DNA of 19,215 nucleotides, taken from assembly GCA_027492415.1 (NCBI GenBank), contig JAPUEV010000203.1, positions 1 through 19,215 of the forward strand, given 5' to 3'. Of the stretch, positions 1 through 6,790 are shown piece after piece. Source of the DNA: Ignavibacteria bacterium (lineage in GTDB: Bacteria; Bacteroidota; Ignavibacteria; Tepidaquicellales; OLB5). Below the pieces are notes generated by a model. It ran no database searches, was not told the origin of the DNA, and was given only the letters and a program-made list of their open reading frames with translations. Numbering within the stretch: position 1 is the first letter of the stretch; every line of letters starts with the position of its first letter. Both the position numbers and the translations under genes were made by a program.

Positions 1-2
1 AT

Positions 3-56
3 ATAGCAGGACACAAAATTACCGGACAGAACAGCTTCATATTCGGTGAATGGTAA
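3..56 (+). CDS. 3' end of an unidentified gene (partial)
   Basis: The third frame is open from the window edge to a TAA at 54-56 and encodes 17 residues ending in SFIFGEW. The other two plus frames close at once or end in a less protein-like tail. The segment is too short to assign to a family. That it is coding is inferred from the open frame, its unremarkable composition, and the hairpin that follows it. Confidence 0.3.
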   Translation: MAGHKITGQNSFIFGEW

Positions 57-76
57 AATATAAGAGTTAACAATTA

Positions 77-99
77 GTAGAGACGAATTACATTCGTCT
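77..99. repeat. REP-like palindrome with GTAG head
   Basis: GTAG at 77-80 is followed at once by a perfect 8-bp inverted repeat, AGACGAAT (81-88) and ATTCGTCT (92-99), with a 3-base loop. A GTAG tetranucleotide in front of a short hairpin is the layout of REP elements mobilised by RAYT transposases. It may also act as a weak terminator for the gene ending at 56. Only one copy is visible, so the dispersed-repeat assignment is by resemblance. Confidence 0.5.
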
Positions 100-113
100 T
101 ATATAAATAATTA

Positions 114-186
114 TTCCGCAAGGAAACCTGCTTATTGGGTTTTAGGTCCCAATATGCCACAGTGGTGATCAGGTTTCTTTGCGGAA
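114..186. repeat. Long inverted repeat, possible three-way-junction hairpin
   Basis: The 17-base arms at 114-130 and 170-186 are complementary with one G-T wobble. The 39-base loop holds a second perfect 7-bp hairpin (TATTGGG 133-139 with CCCAATA 148-154) and a weak third one around 157-165. A T-rich stretch follows the outer arm at 188-195. It could be a structured RNA, a terminator or a mobile-element remnant. No integron attC core and no known riboswitch consensus is recognisable. Confidence 0.6.
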
Positions 187-243
187 ATTTTATTTAAAAT
201 ATAGAATCTTATTAAAATCACAATATATTAAACATTATTTCCT

Positions 244-251
244 TATTTTTG
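244..251 (+). promoter_or_regulatory. Candidate Bacteroidota-type -7 box
   Basis: TATTTTTG matches the TAnnTTTG -7 consensus of Bacteroidota primary-sigma promoters and ends 9 bases before the ATG at 261. That would give an almost leaderless mRNA. No TTTG -33 element is seen at the expected distance, so this is weak. No Shine-Dalgarno sequence precedes the ATG. Confidence 0.2.
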
Positions 252-260
252 TAATCTAAT

Positions 261-599
261 ATGAAATTAGTTGAAGAAAAAATTAGTATAACAGACTTAA
301 ATGAACTTGCTGAAGAATATTTTGGCGATTTTGTTAAGGCTGTTGTTGATATAGAACGAGAAGTTGCAGTATTCGGCGGTGAGCTTCATTCAGATGAAGA
401 GGCCTTGCTTCTTCAAAACGGATCGGTTCAAAAAGATCTTTGGGGTATAAATATATATCCCGTTTTACCAAGGGAAAACTGGATAGAATTTGATTCAATG
501 ATAAATATCCGTCCAAGAGAAAATAACAGGTCCCGGGGTATTGAAAACCTGGTAATCCAAAAAAAAATAATTGAAATAATTAATAAACTTGTCATCTGA
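261..599 (+). CDS. DUF5674-like protein
   Basis: This 112-residue acidic protein is soluble, with no signal peptide or membrane segment. Its central part (FGDFVKAVVDIEREVAVFGG, then DLWGINIYP and WIEFDSMINIRP) matches my recollection of DUF5674, a family of small uncharacterised proteins common in metagenomic bacteria. The ATG start has no Shine-Dalgarno sequence. Its last 11 bases overlap the next gene in another frame, so the two are probably translationally coupled. The pairing of two small overlapping genes resembles toxin-antitoxin organisation, but nothing in the sequence shows toxicity or catalysis. Function is unknown. Confidence 0.8.
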   Translation: MKLVEEKISITDLNELAEEYFGDFVKAVVDIEREVAVFGGELHSDEEALLLQNGSVQKDLWGINIYPVLPRENWIEFDSMINIRPRENNRSRGIENLVIQKKIIEIINKLVI

Positions 600-939
600 A
601 TTAAAATATCAGCATAAAGGGCTTGCAGAAGGAAAATGGTTCCAGTTATCGCTTGCAGAGCAAATGGGTAATATAGGAAGCGAAGTCCATAGAGCTATTA
701 ATTGGTTCTTAAAAAAAGACGAACGTTTTCAGAATGCCTTTGATAGAGCGCTGGAATTATTTGACCTGACGATTTCTGATAAAAGATGGCTTTACAGAAA
801 TAAAGAAATTTGCAGAAGCCGTGAATATTTCTGTATGTTATTGTTTGATACAATCAATTCAAATGAGCTTGAAAAAGATTTACAGTCTTTTGATAAGTAT
901 TTTACAGATTTTGCAGTTTACGCCAGAAAAAACAAATAA
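589..939 (+). CDS. Small helical protein, partner of the DUF5674-like gene
   Basis: This 116-residue protein is predicted to be almost all helix. It has a segment starting SLAEQMGNIGSEVHRAINWF (about residues 21-40) and a later RSREYFCMLLFD segment (76-87). The style recalls small four-helix-bundle or HEPN-like proteins, but there is no R-x4-6-H motif. TTG at 589 is the only reasonable start: the frame is closed by TAA at 577 and the first internal ATG would remove 25 residues. Coupled translation with the upstream gene is likely. The stop ends one base before the oppositely oriented pyrophosphatase gene, leaving no room for a terminator. Function is unknown; a cassette or toxin-antitoxin role is a guess. 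Confidence 0.75.
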   Translation: MSSELKYQHKGLAEGKWFQLSLAEQMGNIGSEVHRAINWFLKKDERFQNAFDRALELFDLTISDKRWLYRNKEICRSREYFCMLLFDTINSNELEKDLQSFDKYFTDFAVYARKNK

Positions 940-1632
940 CTATCCTTTATTTCTTTCGTGATCCATCTTTAGCAGCTGGTCAAGATCAGCATACTTCGCC
1001 ATATAATCCTCATAGCTGCGGCTTATTACTTCGTGGGCTTCTTCCCTGCCGTATACATGCGTTATCTCGCAGTTCCTGTGCTCTGCACCAGGCGCATCTT
1101 TGTAGGTAAGGAAGTAATGCTTTAATCTTTCTGTCAGTGTTATCGGCGCATCGCTGATATCTATCCAGTGCCCGAAAATACCATCGCCCTCCATCACTGC
1201 CATTATCTTGTCATCAGCTTCATTGCCGTCTATCATACGCAGCCCGCCAATAGGCACTGCCTTAAGGAAAATATCACTGTGTGTTATTTCCTTTTCAGTA
1301 AGCACGCATATATCCAGCGGGTCACCGTCACCTTTAATGCCTGTTCTGCCTGTTCTTTCCATGCAGAACTCAGCCACTTTATTGCCGCAATAGGTCTGCG
1401 GAATAAATCCATAGGGGGTTGGGCAAATATTTGAGTACTTCTGCGGCCTGTCAACTTTCAGGTAGCCGCTGTTCTTATCTATTTCATACTTAACTGTATC
1501 AGTAGGCACTATTTCTATGTAAGTATTAACAACTGCAGGCATGTTCCCGCCTATCTGAACCCCGTGCCAGGGATGTGATTTAAGCACAAGCCTTATCTGT
1601 GCCCATATTTCCTGTAAATTATCTATATCCAT
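940..1632 (-). CDS. ppa: Inorganic pyrophosphatase, family I
   Basis: Soluble inorganic diphosphatase hydrolyses PPi to two phosphates and pulls biosynthetic reactions forward. The family I signature DGDPLDI is present (residues 105-111 counted from the upstream ATG at 1641), and the downstream metal/phosphate motif EADDKI (141-146) and the RPQKYSN...PTPYGFIPQTY active-site stretch are intact. At about 230 residues it is longer than the E. coli enzyme (about 175), with an extra N-terminal segment. I prefer ATG 1632 because the in-frame ATG at 1641 lies inside a palindromic repeat (1640-1659) and would add only three residues (MTI). No clear Shine-Dalgarno sequence is seen at either start. The gene converges on 589-939 with no gap. 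Confidence 0.93.
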   Translation of the reverse strand: MDIDNLQEIWAQIRLVLKSHPWHGVQIGGNMPAVVNTYIEIVPTDTVKYEIDKNSGYLKVDRPQKYSNICPTPYGFIPQTYCGNKVAEFCMERTGRTGIKGDGDPLDICVLTEKEITHSDIFLKAVPIGGLRMIDGNEADDKIMAVMEGDGIFGHWIDISDAPITLTERLKHYFLTYKDAPGAEHRNCEITHVYGREEAHEVISRSYEDYMAKYADLDQLLKMDHERNKG

Positions 1633-1639
1633 TATTGTC

Positions 1640-1659
1640 ATTCCCGCGAAGGCGGGAAT
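1640..1659. repeat. Palindromic repeat, ATTCCCGC-N4-GCGGGAAT
   Basis: Perfect 8-bp arms, ATTCCCGC (1640-1647) and GCGGGAAT (1652-1659), flank a 4-base loop. The unit, with flanking GGAT and TGACA on the minus strand, closely resembles dispersed palindromic repeats (for example Neisseria dRS3-type ATTCCC-N8-GGGAAT) found in many bacteria. It sits directly against the pyrophosphatase start, and its end supplies the upstream in-frame ATG. Confidence 0.65.
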
Positions 1660-1757
1660 CCATTATTTTAGGTTATTAGTAAATTTCAAATTTTTTTTCT
1701 CTTAGTGTCTAAGCTACGACTTTCGTTTTTTGAAAGTTGGTGAAATAGCCTTTGATT

Positions 1758-2540
1758 CTATATCTCAAATTTCAATCCGTCATACGCAAACTCAATATGC
1801 GTTGGCAGTTTTTTATTTGCCTCATCGTGAACTATATCGTGCGTCATATGAGTAAAATATGTCTGCTTAGCATTTATTTTTTGTGCAGCCTCAATAGCCT
1901 CTTCAATTGAAAAATGTGTCTCATGCTTCCTGTATCTTAGCGCATCTATAACCAGTACCTTAAGCCCTTTAAGCTTTTCATATTCCGTTTCAGGTATAAA
2001 GTTGCAATCAGTCATATATGCAAAATCACACAGCCTGAATCCATACACTATAGTGGGTCCGTGCATATACTGTAACGGAATTACCTTCTGCCCAATTACA
2101 TCAAACGGCTCAAGATCAATTTCATGAAGATCTACAACCGGTATACCCCCGCCTTTATAAGTGTTCTCATCGAAAATATAGCTGAAGGTCTGCCTTATCC
2201 TCTGCGCAGTTTCCCTGTTTGCGTAAAGCTCAACATGTTTTTTCTGAAGCTGGTTTATCTGGCGGATATCATCAAGCCCCATAATATGATCAACGTGATA
2301 ATGCGTATATAAAACCGCATCAATATCAGTAATGTTGTTTACCAGCATCTGCTGGCGGAAATCAGGTGATGTATCAATTAATATTCTTAAAGGTTTATCG
2401 TTAAGCTTAATGTCTGTTTCTATGTAAACAGATACTCGCAGTCTCTTATCTTTTGGGTTTTTTGAAGTACACCCGGGGCATTTACACCCAACAATTGGAA
2501 CCCCCTGTGATGTCCCGCTGCCCAGGATAGTTACTTTCAT
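1758..2540 (-). CDS. PhnP-like metallo-beta-lactamase-fold phosphodiesterase
   Basis: A 260-residue cytosolic MBL-fold hydrolase. The metal site is complete: THYHVDH at 79-85 (H80, H82, D84, H85), H160, D178 in MTDCN, and H231/H234 near the end. The N-terminal C19-x-C21-x2-C24 followed by KDKR matches the extra structural zinc site of PhnP, the phosphoribosyl 1,2-cyclic phosphate phosphodiesterase. No other phosphonate genes are nearby, so the substrate may be another cyclic phosphodiester. The start overlaps the upstream gene's stop as ATGA, indicating coupled translation in a three-gene operon with the 107-aa and 4-TM proteins. Confidence 0.85.
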   Translation of the reverse strand: MKVTILGSGTSQGVPIVGCKCPGCTSKNPKDKRLRVSVYIETDIKLNDKPLRILIDTSPDFRQQMLVNNITDIDAVLYTHYHVDHIMGLDDIRQINQLQKKHVELYANRETAQRIRQTFSYIFDENTYKGGGIPVVDLHEIDLEPFDVIGQKVIPLQYMHGPTIVYGFRLCDFAYMTDCNFIPETEYEKLKGLKVLVIDALRYRKHETHFSIEEAIEAAQKINAKQTYFTHMTHDIVHDEANKKLPTHIEFAYDGLKFEI

Positions 2541-2860
2541 TCAGTCTCCGCAGTTTCTGTTACTTCTTCGCCCGGAGCCAGCCTGCGTTTGCTTTCCTTT
2601 TCAATAATCTCTCTTACATTGGGCTTCACAAAAATATCATCAATGCCTATTTCTTTCAGGCTCTTTGCAACAATAATAATCCTGCGCTCTATTTCATTGC
2701 GTGAATTAACAACAAGCAGCCTTGATTCCTTTAAAATACAGTAGCCGCCTGCAAAGTTCCCTTTTTCATAGCGCACTTTAAATCCCAGCTTATCGGCAAC
2801 TTCTTCAAGCTCCGTCAGCATCTGCTTTAATTCAGGGTCAACCGGCTTTTTTTTCTTCAT
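2537..2860 (-). CDS. Conserved hypothetical protein, 107 aa
   Basis: A small, highly charged soluble protein without a signal peptide. It has a Lys-rich start, a helix (about 9-25), a KVRYEKGNFAGGYCILKESR core (28-47) likely forming strands, and an acidic tail rich in Glu and Thr. I recall similar proteins beside MBL hydrolases in Bacteroidota-related genomes but know no function. An AAGGA ribosome site lies just upstream, inside the preceding gene. The gene overlaps its upstream neighbour by 23 bases and the downstream hydrolase by 4, so all three are probably co-expressed. Confidence 0.8.
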   Translation of the reverse strand: MKKKKPVDPELKQMLTELEEVADKLGFKVRYEKGNFAGGYCILKESRLLVVNSRNEIERRIIIVAKSLKEIGIDDIFVKPNVREIIEKESKRRLAPGEEVTETAETE

Positions 2861-3386
2861 CTGTTCCTTTGATCTTTCTTAACGGTCTGAATATGGCAAT
2901 AGGTATAATTGAATAATAACAAAGCACCGCGATCACCGGTACGCCGCGGAAAGCGCCAAGCCTCTCACCGAATATCTTCAGCAAGCCATCGTGGTTTGGC
3001 GGCCCCTGCTGGAAAAGCAGCATGAACTGCACATCAAGATAGTTTGTATAAAGCTCAATTGGCATGAACATGAAGAACAGTATAGCGCACATAAGCAGCC
3101 AGCCGTTTTCTTTCATCTTCAGCTTTGTAGTGGCAATAAACCATATCGCTGAAATAAGCACTAACGCGTAACTTATTACCACAACCAGCGATGCATTGGT
3201 TATCATCTGGAAAAGTGTGTTCTCCCTGTCAGGAGGGATGGAAGTGCGGAAATCGAACTGGTCATAATCAAGCAGCTCGTTGCCTATAAGTGTTCTTATA
3301 TTAATTCCGCCAAGCCAGAATACTGCTGAAATTATCAGCAGCGTTAAGGCAATTTTGTTGGATCTTGATTCAAGAATTTGTGTCAT
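2838..3386 (-). CDS. Four-TM inner-membrane protein, unknown function
   Basis: This 182-residue protein has four predicted membrane helices at about 12-30, 64-86, 95-113 and 148-168, a polar loop at about 35-60, and a positively charged C-terminus (RPLRKIK). No catalytic or transporter motif is visible. It is the first gene of the minus-strand trio; its 3' end overlaps the 107-aa gene by 23 bases. A 60-base AT-rich gap separates it from the zinc-ribbon gene upstream, so it could have its own promoter or continue that transcript. Confidence 0.8.
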   Translation of the reverse strand: MTQILESRSNKIALTLLIISAVFWLGGINIRTLIGNELLDYDQFDFRTSIPPDRENTLFQMITNASLVVVISYALVLISAIWFIATTKLKMKENGWLLMCAILFFMFMPIELYTNYLDVQFMLLFQQGPPNHDGLLKIFGERLGAFRGVPVIAVLCYYSIIPIAIFRPLRKIKGTDEEKKAG

Positions 3387-3446
3387 TATTTACAAAAATA
3401 TCATTTATTAGGGATAAAATATATAGAAAAGGAAATTACCTGTTTT

Positions 3447-4547
3447 TCACCCGAAAAGTCCCTTAAAAAACCCTGTTTTATGCTTCTTTGCCTCTCCGCT
3501 GACTGCTGCAGAGGGGTCTGCCTGCAGCTTCTTTAAAGTATTTTTACTTATGCTGCTATTCTTAGCCAGCCCAAGCCTTACTTTCTCGTCTTTATCTGAT
3601 ACCAGTCCGGCTTCAAGCTCAGCGGGTAACCCGTAACCGAATTCCGCCGCAATTAATTTTATCTCCACCGGCTGAGACGATAACCCAAGGTTTAAATTAT
3701 CGTAAAAATATTTGTGAATTTTTGTGATATCCATATTAAAGCTGACCTTTTCATTATTCTTAGCGCTTAAGAATGTTTTAAGCCAGGCGGTAAAAGCAGG
3801 TGTAATGAATGGCTTTGCAAAATATTCCCTTATGAAATTATCGAAGTGCTTTTTGTAGATGTTAAGCGATGTGACGTTTAGGAAATAATTCACTGAATCA
3901 TTCATATCACTTTCATCAAGCTCAAGCATTACAAACAGGGGCTGAACTTCCTTATTGGGATGCAGCTTTACCCAGATGGAATCAGGCAGGTAATTTTCGT
4001 TATCGCAGTACTTACATTTTATAGTTCTTTTGGTATCACTTGTCAGCTCAAGCCCGGCTCCGCATGTCATACACTTAAAAACAAGCATTGAATCCTTATT
4101 AATATTTTTTTCGGCGTAATCAAATCCGTATGAATCATTTATCACTCCAATTGCCTTCGGGTGGAATTCCCTCAAAGCCGCATCCGCCGCCCGGCTTGGC
4201 ATTTTATGCCCGCACGATTTGCAGGTGAAGGGTTTTTCTGACTTAACAGCTTCTATCATATCATTCTCATCAATTACCGCAAAGCACTCTTCGCAGAACG
4301 GCGGCATTGATGAATATAATAATTTATAAGCATCGCTTCCCATTTGCTCAATGCTGCCGGATAAATACCCGTTCATATATTTTGTTTTATCCATGAAGCT
4401 GAACATCTTTTCGTTTAACACACCATGAACATTTACCTGTTTTCCGCAGTTCTGGCATGTATCAAAGTCAGTTATGCCTGATACTGCAACATAATTATTG
4501 CAGCCCGGGCACACAATTTGTATCTGGAATGTTGATATCTTTATCAT
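3447..4547 (-). CDS. Triple zinc-ribbon protein with LRV-like C-terminus
   Basis: A 366-residue cytosolic protein with three paired CxxC zinc ribbons: C13/C16 with C31/C34, C85/C88 with C109/C112, and C159/C162 with C178/C181. Between and after them are charged helical regions. Residues about 318-350 (EKVRLGLAKNSSISKNTLKK, then LQADPSAAV) resemble one leucine-rich-variant repeat. The ribbons suggest binding to nucleic acid or protein, but no enzyme domain is seen. The ATG shares one base with the stop of the SRPBCC gene (TAATG), so translation is coupled. I do not recognise a named family. Confidence 0.8.
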   Translation of the reverse strand: MIKISTFQIQIVCPGCNNYVAVSGITDFDTCQNCGKQVNVHGVLNEKMFSFMDKTKYMNGYLSGSIEQMGSDAYKLLYSSMPPFCEECFAVIDENDMIEAVKSEKPFTCKSCGHKMPSRAADAALREFHPKAIGVINDSYGFDYAEKNINKDSMLVFKCMTCGAGLELTSDTKRTIKCKYCDNENYLPDSIWVKLHPNKEVQPLFVMLELDESDMNDSVNYFLNVTSLNIYKKHFDNFIREYFAKPFITPAFTAWLKTFLSAKNNEKVSFNMDITKIHKYFYDNLNLGLSSQPVEIKLIAAEFGYGLPAELEAGLVSDKDEKVRLGLAKNSSISKNTLKKLQADPSAAVSGEAKKHKTGFFKGLFG

Positions 4548-5014
4548 TAATAAAATACCGTTCCTTCTTTTAAATGTTTGGGGTTAAATTCACGTAAGTC
4601 TGTGCCTGATTCAATCACCGATTTCAGGTTGGCAAAGAAAAATGTCCATCCTAACTGGCAGCTCATATGTGTACCAACTTTAAAACGCTCACCTGTTGGA
4701 ATGTCATATTGCCTTAATTTAACAATACACTCCTTGCCGCGTTTACTGAACTTCACCTCGCACTTACATCCGGCAAACGTAAAACGGAAGAGTGAATTCT
4801 TCTTTACTTCAAGCACTTTGCCGCTCTCCTTTGCATCGTTAACCCACATAAATACATACTCACCGCCTTTTTTAAGCTCAACTTTTGCACCTGTTAAGAA
4901 CCATTTACAAAGCAGCTTTGGCTCTGTCCACATATTGAAAAGCTTCTCGGGGGTACCTTTAAACGCCGCCTGAAGCGTGAATTCCTTCCAGTTATAGCTG
5001 AATTTTTTTGCCAT
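4547..5014 (-). CDS. SRPBCC / AHSA1-like domain protein
   Basis: A 155-residue single-domain protein of the START-like SRPBCC fold, closest in style to the Activator of Hsp90 ATPase homologue 1-like (AHSA1) group. Typical features are the opening FKGTPEKLFNMWTEPKLLCKWF (about 19-40), the GGEYVFMW strand, and the C-terminal GWTFFFANLKSVIESG helix that closes the hydrophobic cavity. Such proteins bind small hydrophobic ligands or clients; the ligand cannot be read from sequence. It is coupled to the zinc-ribbon gene by TAATG overlap and lies 34 bases after the 477-aa gene. Confidence 0.87.
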   Translation of the reverse strand: MAKKFSYNWKEFTLQAAFKGTPEKLFNMWTEPKLLCKWFLTGAKVELKKGGEYVFMWVNDAKESGKVLEVKKNSLFRFTFAGCKCEVKFSKRGKECIVKLRQYDIPTGERFKVGTHMSCQLGWTFFFANLKSVIESGTDLREFNPKHLKEGTVFY

Positions 5015-5048
5015 GATCTTTTATTTATTTTATCAATAGATTATCAAA

Positions 5049-6482
5049 TTATTTTATTTCCGCAAGCCTGTCTTCAAGCCAGAACTTAATGCCGAAATGA
5101 TTCTTCTGTCCCCGGTCAAGCTCGTTTAACATTGCTTTCTTTTCGAATTCTTTTGAGGATCTATCGGTTGCCTGAACTATATTTATCAGCATAACTGTAA
5201 GCTTCAGGAAGCCTAAAATAGAGGATTTATAATCTGCGGAGATATTTTCTTCCTTTGTAAGCGATTTCCTGAAATACTCAACCAGCTCCCTGGTTTCCTC
5301 GTAATATCCAAGCTGGTAATTAAGCTGTATCTGCATTATCTTAACCTGCGCTTTCATTATCACCCACGGGAAGCTGACCTTGCTTATCAATGCAAGCGCT
5401 TTGCTGAAGTTCCCTTCGTAATGCATTATATACGCATTGGAAAAATTCAGGCAGCTCTCGGATAATTTCGCGGGCAGCTTATCCCTGTAATCATTCATAA
5501 AATCACGGGCAAGAGCAATATCACCCGCCCTTGTGAATATTTTAACATAGTTAATGAAATTAGGATACAGTATTTCTCCAAGGGTGACCATATTGTTAAG
5601 GTATGAGTGTTTAAGCATATCATAGCTTTCTTTAATATATTTCCGCTCGCTGTTTATGTTAAATTTATCCGTACAGTATCCCGTCATATACATGTTTATA
5701 TAATATGCATCTTCATAGCTTATCTTTTTAAAATTTTCAAGGAAATGTTTCTTAAGGAAAAAATAATATTCTTCCTTCCTTTTGGCGGCAAGCAGTACAA
5801 GGTATTTATACGCAACTACCGAGGGATTTGTGCTCACACCGTTATTTTCGGAATAATTTATAACATCATCCAGCATCTTCATATCCATTTTAATATTGTT
5901 CTCCTTGCTGATATGCATCATCAGGTTATAGAACTTCAGTATATTTAAGATAGAGAACTCAAAAAAGCTGTTGAACTCATTCTGTATCATTGTAATGCTG
6001 TTGGGCTTTTCAAGCACATTTGATAAATGGCTTTCCATGGTAAGCAGGTAATTATCGTAAAGGTAAATACTGTCCTTTACTTCAATTTCATCAAACTTCT
6101 TTTCAAGTGAATTTATTGTTTTTTTATGGTAGCTCCATAGCTTACGCGTACGCAGCTCAACAAGCAGGTTATACTCTTTATAAAAATCAGTGTAAATATT
6201 AGGGTGCTGCTTCAGGTATTCTATGCCAAGATTATAGAGATCGGATATTATGTTCTTTATCTTAAAATAATCATATGTATCGCTGCCGAACACTTTCCTG
6301 TACACCGCTTCTTCGTTTAAGCTTTCATTATCAAAGCCCGGGTGATATTTTTCCAGCTCATCAAAGAGCTTAATAATGTTTTTATTTTTGTTAAAATAAG
6401 GCGAATGAACAAAATCCCTGAACTTTTTAAGCTCGGGCACTGTAAAGGTCTTAAGTAATTTAATAAGTTTTGTGTTTTTCAA
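5049..6482 (-). CDS. Large helical repeat-like protein, Bacteroidota-type
   Basis: A 477-residue, Lys/Asn/Tyr-rich, apparently all-helical protein without a signal peptide or membrane segments. The N-terminus (LLKTFTVPELKKFRDFVHSP, then YFNKNKNIIKLFDELEKYHP) is characteristic of a set of large proteins I associate with Ignavibacteria and Bacteroidota. The middle and C-terminal helices (for example around 340-400, GDIALARDFMNDY and NFSKALALISKV) look TPR-like. No function is established that I know of. It is the first gene of a probable run with the SRPBCC and zinc-ribbon genes. It is divergent from 6791, and the shared 308-base gap holds the promoters. Confidence 0.85.
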   Translation of the reverse strand: MKNTKLIKLLKTFTVPELKKFRDFVHSPYFNKNKNIIKLFDELEKYHPGFDNESLNEEAVYRKVFGSDTYDYFKIKNIISDLYNLGIEYLKQHPNIYTDFYKEYNLLVELRTRKLWSYHKKTINSLEKKFDEIEVKDSIYLYDNYLLTMESHLSNVLEKPNSITMIQNEFNSFFEFSILNILKFYNLMMHISKENNIKMDMKMLDDVINYSENNGVSTNPSVVAYKYLVLLAAKRKEEYYFFLKKHFLENFKKISYEDAYYINMYMTGYCTDKFNINSERKYIKESYDMLKHSYLNNMVTLGEILYPNFINYVKIFTRAGDIALARDFMNDYRDKLPAKLSESCLNFSNAYIMHYEGNFSKALALISKVSFPWVIMKAQVKIMQIQLNYQLGYYEETRELVEYFRKSLTKEENISADYKSSILGFLKLTVMLINIVQATDRSSKEFEKKAMLNELDRGQKNHFGIKFWLEDRLAEIK

Positions 6483-6588
6483 CTGAAAATTTTTCTAAAA
6501 CGAATATACAAAAATACTGAAAATTGTCCTTAAATAGGCATTATTTTGTTTTAAATGCTGCCGGAAATTTCTAAAACCTGAAATATTT

Positions 6589-6596
6589 TACTTTTG
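6589..6596 (+). promoter_or_regulatory. Candidate -7 box for the lipoprotein/porin operon
   Basis: TACTTTTG fits the Bacteroidota TAnnTTTG -7 element. A near-match TTTC lies about 17 bases upstream where TTTG is expected. Transcription from here would give a leader of about 190 bases containing both interleaved inverted repeats before the ATG at 6791. The rest of 6483-6631 is AT-rich with no further recognised feature. Confidence 0.3.
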
Positions 6597-6631
6597 AACA
6601 AAATATCTTATAGATTAAGTTTGTTACATAA

Positions 6632-6747
6632 GGCTATATGATGCTCATCAATACTAAAAATATTTTTTTTATCCCCCAAATGTTTCCATAACACTTCCTG
6701 GAGCATCGTATAGCCGCGAACTCTACAAGTACATGGGTTTGGGGGAT
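6632..6747 (+). promoter_or_regulatory. Interleaved inverted repeats, possible pseudoknotted leader RNA
   Basis: Repeat 1 pairs 6632-6646 with 6701-6715: 15 bp, one G-U wobble (GGCTATATGATGCTC with GAGCATCGTATAGCC). Repeat 2 pairs ATCCCCCAAA (6671-6680) with TTTGGGGGAT (6738-6747): 10 bp, perfect. The order is 1a-2a-1b-2b, so both stems together would make an H-type pseudoknot with connecting loops of 24, 20 and 22 bases. It ends 43 bases before the ATG of the lipoprotein gene. I recognise no known riboswitch. The repeats are seen directly; a regulatory role is inferred. Confidence 0.6.
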
Positions 6748-6790
6748 TAGATTTTTTGCAAACAATATATCATTGAAAGGAATTACTAAA

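Noticed and set aside
114..186. Integron attC site or tRNA-like cloverleaf
   Set aside because: The arms lack the RYYYAAC/GTTRRRY core of attC, and there is no T-loop, anticodon arm or CCA-type acceptor pattern.
1719..1737. ACTTTC/GAAAGT hairpin as a terminator for the PhnP-like gene
   Set aside because: The 6-bp stem is weak and on the minus strand it is followed by an A-rich, not T-rich, tract.
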